A stretch of DNA of 64,000 nucleotides from assembly GCA_029844215.1 (NCBI GenBank), contig CM056729.1:4340001-4404000 (forward strand), written 5' to 3'. This stretch comes from Przewalskia tangutica. Lineage: Eukaryota > Streptophyta > Magnoliopsida > Solanales > Solanaceae. The notes under the pieces are model-generated. The model had not been told where the DNA came from and did not search any database. It was given only the letters and a program-made list of their open reading frames with translations. This document shows, piece by piece, positions 47,397 to 57,193 of the stretch. The translations under genes and the position numbers were made by a program. Position 1 is the first letter of the stretch, and each line of letters opens with the position of its first letter.

Positions 47397-47654
47397 TTAA
47401 TTAGAAGTGGAAGTATATATACTAAAGAAATGGAAAAATCATCAAGATGATTGTATATATTTCCCTGAAAGAAGTAATTCCTTGATTATTTTTATTAATG
47501 AATGAGTATATATACAATTTACAATATCCATAATATGAAAAATCATATTCCTATTCTACTCCCAAAACTCTATTCTATTTGTACAAAAATTCTACAATTA
47601 TGATAAGTGTACAATGCTCATTAAATACAAATAACCTATTACCAAAACAGAGAT

Positions 47655-47775
47655 ATACACGGCTGGTATACCATGTATATCACGGTTTTCCAATTGTCTT
47701 GGGCTTCCGTAAAATACATGGTATACACAAGGCAGTGTATACGCCATATACCGTGTATATTATGGTATATTTTCA
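47655..47775. repeat. Palindromic 'catggtatacac' cluster
   Basis: 'ggtataccatgtatatcacg', 'acatggtatacacaagg' and 'tataccgtgtatattatggt' are near-palindromic and related to each other. 'acatggtatacacaactg' also occurs at about 46920. I see no known element; it may be a foldback remnant. 47397-47654 shows no gene. Confidence 0.45.
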
Positions 47776-48123
47776 AATAATTGTTTGTTTATCAAATTGA
47801 CATATTATTTCATTTTCAAATTTGAAATATAGAATTTGAAGTTTGGAAAATAGATTTTATTTTTCAGGTTTTCATTCATAAATTCTACCCTTTTCTAATT
47901 TCATTTTAAATAAAAAGAATTTCAAATCTTAACTAAATCATGTCCAATTGCCTATCTAGCGGTATATATTGGAAGGAATTCTAAATTTTCCTAGGTTTTG
48001 GGTAACCAAGCCAGCAAACTAGAGACAACCTACCCTAGAAAATGTGGGTATAGTTATGGACGTATACTAAAAAAAAGATCACTTTTTGCCCTTTCTTCCA
48101 TTTCCAAAGGGTCTACTTGCTAG

Positions 48124-48330
48124 TGTAAGATGATATAAATCTCCCTTACGGAGTCTTCTCATTAATATCAAAGTATATATTGAGTATAATATTCATCCAT
48201 TATACAATAGGAATCCTAAGCCTATACAAAAGAGGAATCCTAGTTTTATCATAATTATATTTATACAATATATGGAAATATTCTAATTGTGGATAGGGAT
48301 ATAATTATTTCTATAATATACACGTTTACA
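48124..48330 (-). repeat. 3' LTR of RE3
   Basis: It starts tgtaagatgatata and ends cacgtttaca, like the LTRs of RE2 and RE4. Its partner is missing. Confidence 0.85.
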
Positions 48331-48990
48331 CACCCCCTCAGTCGGAGCAGGAGGAGGTCGGACGCTGTGACTGGATCTGAAGTCAAGAAATAACTGTCTG
48401 GGAAGTCCTTTGGTAAATATGTCTGCATACTGATAGGATGATGGAACATGTAACACTCTGACATAGCCTAGATCAACTTTCTCACGAACGAAGTGTAGGT
48501 CTATCTCAATATGCTTGGTTCGATGATGTTGAACCGGATTATGAGAAAGATAGGTGACAGAGATGTTATCACAATACACAATAGATGTCGGCCTTGAAAG
48601 GACACCGAGGTTCTAACGATGAAATTTACGAGCAACAAAGCTCGGCTACCATTTGCAAAGCCTCAGATCACTCGAGATCGATCGATATAGGTAACTCGTC
48701 GACGAGCCAAGAAATCAGATTATCCCCTAAAAATACACAAAAGCCAGAGGTGGAGCATCGCGTGTCCGGACACTCTGTCTAATCTGCATCCGTATAAGAG
48801 AGCAATCTGTTTGGTGCATAGGAGTATAGGTGCAAACCATAATCAAGTGTGCCCTTAATCTATCGAATGATACGCTTAAGAGCAGTTAAATGAGACTCCC
48901 TGGGGGCATGCATGAATAGGCATACCTGCTGAACAACATAAGCAATGTCTGGCCTTGTGAATATGAGATATTGAAGTGCATGTGAAGGCT
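48331..48990 (-). pseudogene. RE3 RNase H and end of reverse transcriptase
   Basis: The frame at 48283-48579 reads MYCDNISVTYLSHNPVQHHR, then EIDLHFVREKVDLGYVRVLH and YADIFTKGLPRQLFLDFRSS, ending in RNase H as in RE2. From 48590 to 48720 the match to RE2 is scrambled. It recovers to about 48990 (the region that encodes MHAP.SL-like and DIAYVVQQ-like residues). Not functional. Confidence 0.82.
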
Positions 48991-49084
48991 TGCAATCAAT
49001 TGCAACACCATCTTATTGTCCGAGACAGGCGTGTCGACGTTGGAGAGTTGATCCGCCAGTAGTTTTAACCATCTAAAGGTGTAG

Positions 49085-49310
49085 TAACTTGATTTGGAAA
49101 GTATCGATTAATTGATTTGAAAATTATAGATTACTTGATTTGAAAAGGTATGAATTACTTGATTCAGAAATAATAAGTAACTCGATTTGAAAAGTATGGA
49201 TTACTCAATTTAAGGAGAATAAATGACTTGAGGTTGAAAGAAGAGGTTCTTGATTTTAAAAGTATAAGTTACTTAAGTTTAAAAGTATAAGTAACTTGAT
49301 TTTGATAGCA
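49085..49310. repeat. Short degenerate tandem phrases 'tacttgatttgaaaagta'
   Basis: The phrase recurs about eight times with variation at intervals of roughly 25-35 bp, forming the left part of the insert in RE3. Confidence 0.65.
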
Positions 49311-50286
49311 AAAATATTTTGGGATTCATTTTCCCTAACATTTCATGAAAAGATTCTTTTTATAAAGAATTGATGTACATAGTACTTTTGGGTTTATTTC
49401 CCTAACATTACATGATTTGAGTCTTCTTGTAAAGAATTGAATGTACATAGTACTTTGGGTTCATTTTCCCTAATATTACATGACATGATAATGTCTTGAT
49501 TTGTCTAAGAGGAAAGAAGTGCTAGTGCTTTTGTTTTCTAAAAATGAAAGTGTTATAACAGTTTTATGGGAAGTTTGTTATAACAAGGTTCGTGGAAAGT
49601 CAAGAGAGGGTTTAAAAATGTTGTAAGGAAATCATGTGAGAATGTCTATGATTAAGTCCTTAATATAGTACATGATATGTGGCACTTTGATTTGCAAAGA
49701 TGTTTTAAAGTAATATGTGACGTCTATTGCCTTGATTTGCCAAACCATGTCTTAGAAAGATACTTGGCGTGATAAGTGTCTTGATGATGGTTTCAAAATG
49801 ATACATGTGTTGAATTCTACTTCCTAGTGTTACATGTAGTACTTGGGCTTTTCAAAAATGGAAATTTAATTTATAAAGTGAATGTACGGCGGACGTACAA
49901 TTGTTGTAATGGATCTTAATCCTTAGTGAACTATGTGATAGTGCCTTGGTGTTATAAAATGAAAGACTTGTTAGTGTCTTGGTTTTTCAAAGAGAATGAT
50001 AGTTCATTCTATTTGTGTTAACGAGAGTCAAAAGGTGATTTAAAGTGTACATAGTTGCTTGTGATAGTTTTATGTGTACAGTCCTTTATATTTACCCCGA
50101 GTCCCAGAATGGGCCGAGACATGTTGTACCTCGCATGACAGTATTGTTTGGGTTATTCTAAAAAGGGAGGCATGGTATTGCCTTGGTTTTTTCTAAGGAG
50201 GAGAGTACCTACTATTTGATCTAATGAGAGTTAAAGATTACTTAACTTGCATATGTTGTTCATGATAGCCACTGGTGCTAGTGTTA

Positions 50287-50374
50287 TGAGTATAATTGCG
50301 GGGTAAACCCCCAAGACATTATACATCTCCTGAGTATAATTGCGGGGTAAACCCCCAAGACATTATACATCTCC
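50287..50374. repeat. Perfect 44-bp tandem duplication
   Basis: 50287-50330 and 50331-50374 are identical (start tgagtataattgcgg, end catctcc). Perfect identity suggests a recent duplication. Confidence 0.95.
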
Positions 50375-51120
50375 GTGGACTAGCCCTCCACGATGCGGGT
50401 ATCCATATATACTCTCATTACTCTCATTGTTAATCGAGCCACGTCTTTGTTATTTTGGTTGCCATACTTGCCTCCCGTGTTATATTTGGACTGTGTGGTT
50501 TTACAAAAAAAATGGGGCATAGTTGACTCTCGGTGTTATAATAGTAAAGTGGTACAGGGATACGGTAGTACAGTGATACAGGGTACATTTGACTCTGGTT
50601 TTATATGACACGGTAGGATCTGGTATTTGATTTTTATACTTGTAACTGTCATTCTTTTGTACAGTTATGATCTTATTTCATGTACTTCATGTTTACATAC
50701 TTAGTACCTTGTTGTACTGACCTCCTTCGGGGGGCTGCGTTCATGTCCGCAGGTCTAGGTACTCAGTTGTGGATCTGCGAGCTTAGGATACTGGTTCAAC
50801 ATTTTGAGATGGCTCCAATGTTCCGGAGCTTGTCATTATGGCTAAGTATATCTGAAGTGCAGCGGGGCCTTGTCGTCGCCATCTTGTCCAAATTCTTAGA
50901 GGTTTGTATTCATACGTGGGTTGGACTGGCTAGAGTTGTATTTACATTGTTGAACAGTGTAGACCCTTTCGGGTGACTTATATTATCGCAGCCTTATCGG
51001 CTTTGCCTTGTTTAAAGAAAAAAAATGAGTGTTATTTATCTTCCGCGTTTTACTTAAGCTATAAGGATAGAAGAGTGCCCAGGTAGGGCACCAGTCACAG
51101 GACCGGGGTTCGGGGAGTGA

Positions 51121-51275
51121 CAAGAATACTGACTGTTTTCTTGATCAAGAAGAATAAGAATAGAGTTCTTGATATTGAAACAGTTAGGGCGGGATGAAAA
51201 GTGGATGACGACATGATAGTGGGATTCGTGGAGGTGGATGCATCAGAAGTAGTGGAGGAATCCTGAGTAACCATT
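51121..51275 (-). pseudogene. RE3 gag N-terminal fragment
   Basis: The minus strand from 51272 (ATG of 'ggttactcaggattcctcca') gives a start like MVTQDSSTTSDASTSTNPTI, then gag residues to 51121 that match the first 50 codons of RE4 gag. It joins foreign sequence at 51120. Confidence 0.75.
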
Positions 51276-51872
51276 TAGAGAAGAGAGGAAGGAAGAAGAA
51301 AACCCAAGAATTTTGGGAGGAGATGAGGGAGGCGCCGCGGCGAGAAGCCCTAGGGAGGGGGGCGGGCGGCAGCTTGTAGAGAATTTTTTTGGATATTGTT
51401 TTATTATGGGAGTTTACCTCATGCAATATTTTCAAGAAATTAAAATGTAGACTCTTTTTACATGAAGACAGTCTTGTCTCCTCATAACAATGACCTCAAA
51501 AGCTTGTTAAGCTTTATCAAGACCCGTTTATTCATTCTTAGTGCCCACATTTCACTAAAGAAACAAAACATAGTAAATTTCAAAGTATATCAATTTAATC
51601 CCATGTCCCAAAAAGACATTGTGGTCCCTAGACCAATTGCTAGACCTTTACTTTATATGTATGTGTATATATATAATGAACCAAGAATCCATTTTGTATA
51701 TCACTTACACTCTTCTTGAAAGTGGAAGAAGTAACAAAAAGAAAGTAGCTTATTCTTTTATATATTCTCACTTTTAGAGAATTCCAATTTTTTCAAAGTT
51801 CTTTTTGTTCATTCTCTCATATCAAGTCCACAAATCTCTTAATTTGGCTTTTAAGCCTATTTTCTTGAGATA

Positions 51873-52997
51873 ATGAAGCAATTTCTTCTACTTCTTGTTT
51901 TGCTTTTATCCACTTTAGTTCATGAAGCACAAGCTAGGAATATTCCCATGCCAAAGGTGAGGATTATATATTTATATTCGACTTTTCAATTATACTCATC
52001 ATGATCTAAATATGGCTTGATTTGCTTCCTTATTTTGAAATTTAAAGTGTTTTTACTTGGGATAAGATTTGCGTATACTTCATCATCCTCAAATCCCACT
52101 TGTGTGATTACACTGGGTATGTTGTTGTTGAAAGTGCTAAAAGCTTGATGATATTTTGTTCAGCTCGAAAATGCTTTGAAAGAAAGAAGTGATGGAGAAG
52201 TCAATATTCTTTGCAAAGATGGCCATTGTTCATCCTCATCAGGTACAAATACAATGAACTAATGAAGAGAAGACTTTCTAGAGTAGCCAAAAAAAAATCA
52301 CCATTGTTTACCAAGTATCCATGAAGACTATTATGGACCTAGAGGACATAGGCCTAGACACCATTAACCTAATTACTAGTCTAATTACTCTCTTTCTACT
52401 ATAGCCATTATTAGTGGGATTTCAAAAAAAAGATTTGAAGTCCCATGTAGCTCTCTTTATCTCTGACATTTTAACTTGTTGATGAATTATTTTACCTTAT
52501 TATTAGGTATATCAATGGAATTTGGATCATCAAAATGTGTAGTGGTCAACTTTAATACTCATTTTGGTTTGTTTATAGTTTATTCAAGTGGTTATTCTTG
52601 TACTATCTGCAGGAAGAAAAAGGAAACTTATGACAAAAACAACCTCTACTTCTAGTACAATTACCACAACTTCAACAAAGGTTGGTTAATTTTCATTTAA
52701 AAAACAAGAATCAATAAAAAAATCTCAATAAAATAATAATAAAGTAGATTTTAAGTTTTCATATTACTCATGGTTAAGTTTTACATATATTTACAGAATA
52801 TCAAGAATGAAGGAAATAAAGCTCATCATGACAACACCATATTGAAAGGCCAATCAAGTACTAGTGAAAATTTCTCAGTCAATTCGTCACCGGAAACCGG
52901 TCACCAGAAAACATCATCCGAGCACTATCCCGACGTGCTAGACTTGGCCGGAATGGATTATTCTCCGGCAAAGAGAAAACCTCCAATTCACAACTAA
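51873..52997 (+). CDS. GOLVEN/RGF/CLEL signalling peptide precursor, four exons
   Basis: Exons 51873-51956, 52164-52242, 52613-52680 and 52797-52997 join in phase to 143 residues, with GT-AG introns. Residues 1-21 (MKQFLLLLVLLLSTLVHEAQ, then A) are a signal peptide. The middle is variable and rich in Ser, Thr and Lys. The C-terminus is DYSPAKRKPPIHN, preceded by YPDVLDLAGM. It matches the DY...PP.HN pattern of GLV/RGF/CLEL peptides, which are secreted, tyrosine-sulfated at DY and hydroxylated at Pro. They act through receptor kinases in root meristem maintenance and gravitropism. The peptide ends right at the stop, as is usual. A TATA-like 'tatatatataatg' lies about 200 bp upstream. Which family member it is cannot be told. 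All key residues are present. Confidence 0.88.
52058..52131 (+). mobile_element. TS-SINE/RTE tail fragment in intron 1 of the peptide gene
   Basis: 'gggataagatttgcgtatac' and 'ttgtgtgattacactgggta' followed by tgttgttgttg match the LINE tail at 7440-7551. It lies wholly in the intron. Confidence 0.75.
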
Positions 52998-54886
52998 GAG
53001 ATGATATGAAGAACTTTATTGGAAAATATTTGTAGTTGAAAAAAAAAACAAATATTTATAGCACTTAAATTAGAAAGAACCCTTAGAAAAAAGGGATATA
53101 AGAGTAGTGGAAACAGCATTCAGAAATGATGCCCTTCTTTTAGGATTAGGAAGATTTTGTACATAAAATACTGTGGTTACTTATATATTATTAGTTGATG
53201 ATTGAGTCATAATTACTTCCAAGAATGTCTAATTAAGTAGCTAGCTAGCCTTTGTAACCTATCAAATAATAGCTTGCAATGTACCAATTATATAACCATT
53301 TATATCTTATAAGTTATAACAAATGATCTTGAACTATCCTTATTCTATATTATTTTACATGCCGCGAGTATGTATGAGTTTTATTTAATAACGACATATA
53401 TATACTTTGAAATTTAATTTTTTTTAGCCCTTCTTTTAGGATTAGGAAGATTTAGAAAGCTTACTTCATTAACGCTTTGTGCACCCGGCACATCAGAATT
53501 CAAAGTTGCTCCGCTTACTAGTCTTATGATATGATGAAGTCAGACTCAACCACACCTTTTTAGTATAAAGCAGAGTAGAATTTTCTGCTTGATCTGATCT
53601 CCGGTACCCAATCATCCTCGCTTGACGTATATTTTCAAATCAACTGCATCGTAAGCTGATATAATTATTAGAATTTTAATTTTATGAGTTTTGGTATTCT
53701 TAAAAATTCAACTTACTAAATTAATGTTGTTACACTCATAAATCAGGATCAAGACTTATATATAACAGGAAATTATATATGGATCAAGTATAGATAAACT
53801 CATTAAAAGGGAAAGGAAAAAGAAAGATGTTTTACGTAACAAGGACAATTATTAAGGAATAATTAGAACTCGAAAATTCACATTTCCTTCTTTAGAAAGA
53901 TATCAAAAGGCAGACTAAATTCCACGTCCAACAAAGTAGAGAAAATAGTAGCCAAGGACAAAGAAGCATCCTCCAAGGATTGGAAAATACATACTCCTTT
54001 TTTCTTTTTTCTTGGGGGCAGAAACGCGAAATCTTTCGCCTGAGTTCACCCCTTCCAGAGAGATTGGTGGAAGATAAATCGTGGTATTTCATTCACTAGG
54101 TGGAAGACATAGTGTCTGCAGTCTTGCGAGTTATCACAAAGAAAGAATGAAACTCTCACCATGCACTTGACTAACTCGAGCATACTGGCAATCTACCACA
54201 TTTTTTTATCTGATTTATATACTATGACGATGTAAATGTTCAAATATAAATAAATTAAGTAGCATTTTTTAATTTAAAAGATTTACTGAAGTACTAAAAG
54301 CAAATGAAACTCCCAAACTAGGATGTCTCGCAGAATATTTAGCCTCGTACGCTTGAGGTGAGACTCGAAGAATGAGCTTTTGGCAGTTAGTTTTTACCAC
54401 TAAATAATAGACATTAAGCATTAGGCATATATTCCAAGATGAAATGAAACATCTTAGTTGTCAAAATGCGTTAGCGTTCTAGTTTTTATTTGCCCTTTAA
54501 TACACGTGTAACTGTGTAAATTTCTACTAATTATAGTAGGTTTATTTATTATATTTGTTATGCACCAAATTAGATCAATTATAGATAGTTATTATTGAAG
54601 GTCACGTTTATGTGATAGTGTAGAAAAGTTTATTTTTTGTTTTAATTAAAATTGGAAAGTAATGATAGCAAAAGTAGAAGCATATAGATAGACACATTAA
54701 AAGCTAGAGGGATATGATATGAATGAAGTAGGTATATGGATCTTTACTAAGATCAAAATGTTTCTTCCATTAAATGCAATAACGTGAGTACAGTGGTATG
54801 CCTGACATGTGGGCCACTATGTTTTTGTTAGGTCAAATAGGTTTAGGCCCAAAAGATTGGAAGATATATTCGGAATTGGGCAATTC
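52998..54886. other. Downstream of the peptide gene; no recognised gene
   Basis: The peptide gene's 3' UTR likely fills the first few hundred bases, with a poly(A)-like run at 53040. 'cccttcttttaggattagga' occurs twice (about 53132 and 53428), a short direct repeat. Nothing else was recognised. Confidence 0.55.
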
Positions 54887-56009
54887 GCAGGGATGCCTGT
54901 TCTTTAATTTTTTGCCCTCAAATTGAGAATATTCGATTTTTGTCGTTCGCCTAAAATTTTGATTTCGAGTTTGAATTCCTGCTCAAGCAAAAAACTAAAA
55001 AAAATGCAAGACATCGTTTGGAGTTCGCAAGACAGTTTGTCGGTAAATTATGTCTTATTTAGGGATGACAACGGGTAGGATCTGGACCGGATCCTACTAG
55101 ATCCAGATCCAGATCCGTTTTACATACATGTATCCATATCCAGATCCAGATCCATAGGGTCCATAAAATCATATCCAAATCCAGATCCACGGATCGGATC
55201 TGGATCCAAATCAAATTGACTGATTATTAAGTTATACCTTCTAATCAGTCCAAATTTTCTAGAAAAATAGTCAATTTAATTTAACGGAATCATGGGAATG
55301 CATCCGTAAATTAGGACTAAATGACATTGTTGACAATTGTTATGCCTATTGGCTATTGCTGTAGTGAGAAACAATCATCTCAATACCTAAGCTACTACAT
55401 AAGTACCACATAAATGATTAATATAATGATTAAAGAATAACACGCAAAATGTGTCTCAATTAAAAAAATAATGGCATTCGGCTCTTTGAATATAAAATAA
55501 AATTAAGATTACAAATGATTCGGTGTCATGATGTATAAATAATAAATGTATAATTAATTTAATAAAAAACGGATTCACGGGTCGGATCTGGACCGGATAC
55601 GGATCTCAAAGACAAGATCCAGATCCAGATCTGATCCATCATAAACGGATCCGGGTCCGATCCGGATCCGGCGGGTCCAAACTTTGAATATCCATATTCT
55701 ATAAAATGGATCTGGATCCACCGGATCCGGATCGGGTCAGGGATCCATTGCCATCTCTAGTCTTATTCGATATAATTTGTTTTAAGGTAACAAACTCTAC
55801 CTTAAGGCAGACAGAGTTTGCAAACTCTCTCTTAAAGGTAGAGTTTGCCTTCAGGCATGAGATAAACTTTGTCTTGCAAATCCAAACTCAACTTTACAAT
55901 TTTTTTTTTATTTTTTGACTGAGCAGAGATTCGAACCGGAACATTTGAGTATTTTTAGCGAAGGACAAAAATTAAAAATTTCAAATTTGAATTGAAGGAA
56001 AATCCACGC
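54887..56009. mobile_element. Foldback MITE carrying a nested hAT element
   Basis: The left (54887-55051) and right (55768-56009) parts match the MITE at 26603-26967, e.g. 'actgagcagagattcgaacc' and 'tcttgcaaatccaaactcaa'. They are inverted copies of each other at the ends. Without the nested 700 bp and its 8-bp duplication the MITE is about 415 bp. Its own target duplication was not found. Confidence 0.72.
55060..55759. mobile_element. Non-autonomous hAT element, 700 bp
   Basis: It starts tagggatgacaacggg and ends 'ggatccattgccatctcta', which are inverted copies of each other (TAGRGATGRCAAYGG). A perfect 8-bp duplication GTCTTATT flanks it (55052-55059 and 55760-55767), as hAT elements make. 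Both ends hold many 'agatccagatcc' and 'gatccggatcc' repeats (55080-55215 and 55565-55745). The AT-rich middle shows no transposase. Confidence 0.93.
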
Positions 56010-56649
56010 TAAAAAGAAGTTCTGAATTTGGACCACAAAAAATGCAAAATGTGTATTTAAGGTGATTACGACAGTTTTATCCTGCATTTCTACAAAGAGT
56101 TGTTTTCACAGCTTGAATCTATGACCTCCTGATCACATATCAGTAACTTTATCATGTACTTCAAAATTCCCCTTTAAAAATATAGCTATTTTAATATGCT
56201 TCAGCTAAAAGACAAAAAACTAATTATGAAGTTTCACTTTTATAAGTTTGAAGCCCAAAAAATTGTTCAGGAGTCAGGAGCTAGAAGCCTTGAACACTTT
56301 TGTCCATATTATTTTTATATGAAAAGTGACAAATATTCAATTAATTATGAAACTGTGACTTATTTTCAAATAGCTATGACAAAATATAGCTATTTGTTAA
56401 TCATTCGTTAAAACACGTTGCATTCTGATTCTTTTTTCTCAGAGATCAAATTTCACATTTCAAATTCAACCGGATGGGTCATTCTGTAGCAACTAATGTG
56501 GATCAAACTTATTTACGGATAAAGAAAGATACTTATTTATATCCGATGTTTATACTATATTAAATTAATCATAAGAGTCGCAAACGAAAATACGAAAAGA
56601 TGTTATTTTAATTATGATCAACTCATAAAGTTTATAACAATACAATCTA

Positions 56650-56888
56650 ATCTGAAGCCCTAGATCAGTTGGTCTTGAAGGCAGAGGGTATCCTCATTGG
56701 GTGGTGTGGGAGGGCTTGGTCACAAGTTCGAAACCCGCAGTAACGCCTGCCCGCCGCTCTTGGGGAGCTCACACTCGCTGCCAAGTGTGGTTTAAGCGGT
56801 GGCGTGGTTTGCGCTATTGCGTCGGTCAAGGTTTACCCTGTGCGCACTCGAAAGAGCAGCGGCTGCGGGTTCCTTCGTCAACAAAAAA
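56650..56888 (+). mobile_element. SINE with 14-bp target duplication
   Basis: It begins with an A-box-like 'cctagatcagttggtcttga' and a B box 'caagttcgaaacccgc', the promoter of a tRNA-derived SINE. It then has a GC-rich body ending 'gcgggttccttcgtcaacaa' and an A-run. The flanks repeat aacaatacaatcta exactly (56636-56649 and 56889-56902). The reversed relative lies at 37284-37486. Confidence 0.93.
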
Positions 56889-56988
56889 AACAATACAATC
56901 TATCCTTCACATTTATGATTTAGTGTAAATATCAAGTGCGAATAATATTTCCTCTTCACCTTCCCGGAATATAATGGATAGGCAAAAG

Positions 56989-57193
56989 TGTAAGATGATA
57001 TTAATTTCTCTTGGGAGTTTTTCTCATTAATATCAATATATATAGTGTACAAGATGTATCCCTAATACAATAGGAATTCTAGTCCTAATTACAAGAGGAA
57101 TCCTAGTTTACCATAATTACATATTACTAATATTTACACAATATATGAGATATATTCCAATTATTGTGGGATATTGTTGTGTACACGTCTACA
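56989..57193 (-). repeat. 3' LTR of RE4
   Basis: It starts tgtaagatgatatt and ends cacgtctaca. The partner is 61211-61415. Confidence 0.88.

Larger units (their letters stand above)
49070..51120 (+). mobile_element. Possible gypsy-type LTR fragment inside RE3
   Basis: The stretch separates two gag pieces of RE3. Its right end, 'gtgcccaggtagggcaccag', 'accggggttcggggagtgac' then a, has the look of a Solanaceae gypsy LTR 3' end. The left part is made of repeated 'acttgatttgaaaa' phrases (49085-49300). No coding domain was recognised. Neither a matching LTR start nor a target duplication was found, so the class is an inference. Confidence 0.45.
48124..51394 (-). mobile_element. Deleted copia element RE3 with foreign interior
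   Basis: The left LTR (48124-48330), RNase H and part of reverse transcriptase (to about 48990) match RE1, RE2 and RE4. The sequence then jumps directly to a short gag piece (about 48990-49065: INCNTILLS-like, TGVSTLESW-like on the minus strand). Protease, integrase and most of reverse transcriptase are deleted. About 2 kb of other sequence follows (49070-51120), then the first part of gag and the leader (51121-51394). No second LTR was found. It is a rearranged, non-functional copy. Confidence 0.82.

Noticed and set aside
49085..49310. CRISPR-like array
   Set aside because: The repeats are degenerate, short and in a plant retrotransposon nest; there are no constant spacers.
56720..56740. 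tRNA gene
   Set aside because: The A and B boxes are those of a SINE; no cloverleaf can be completed and the copy has a poly(A) end and target duplication.
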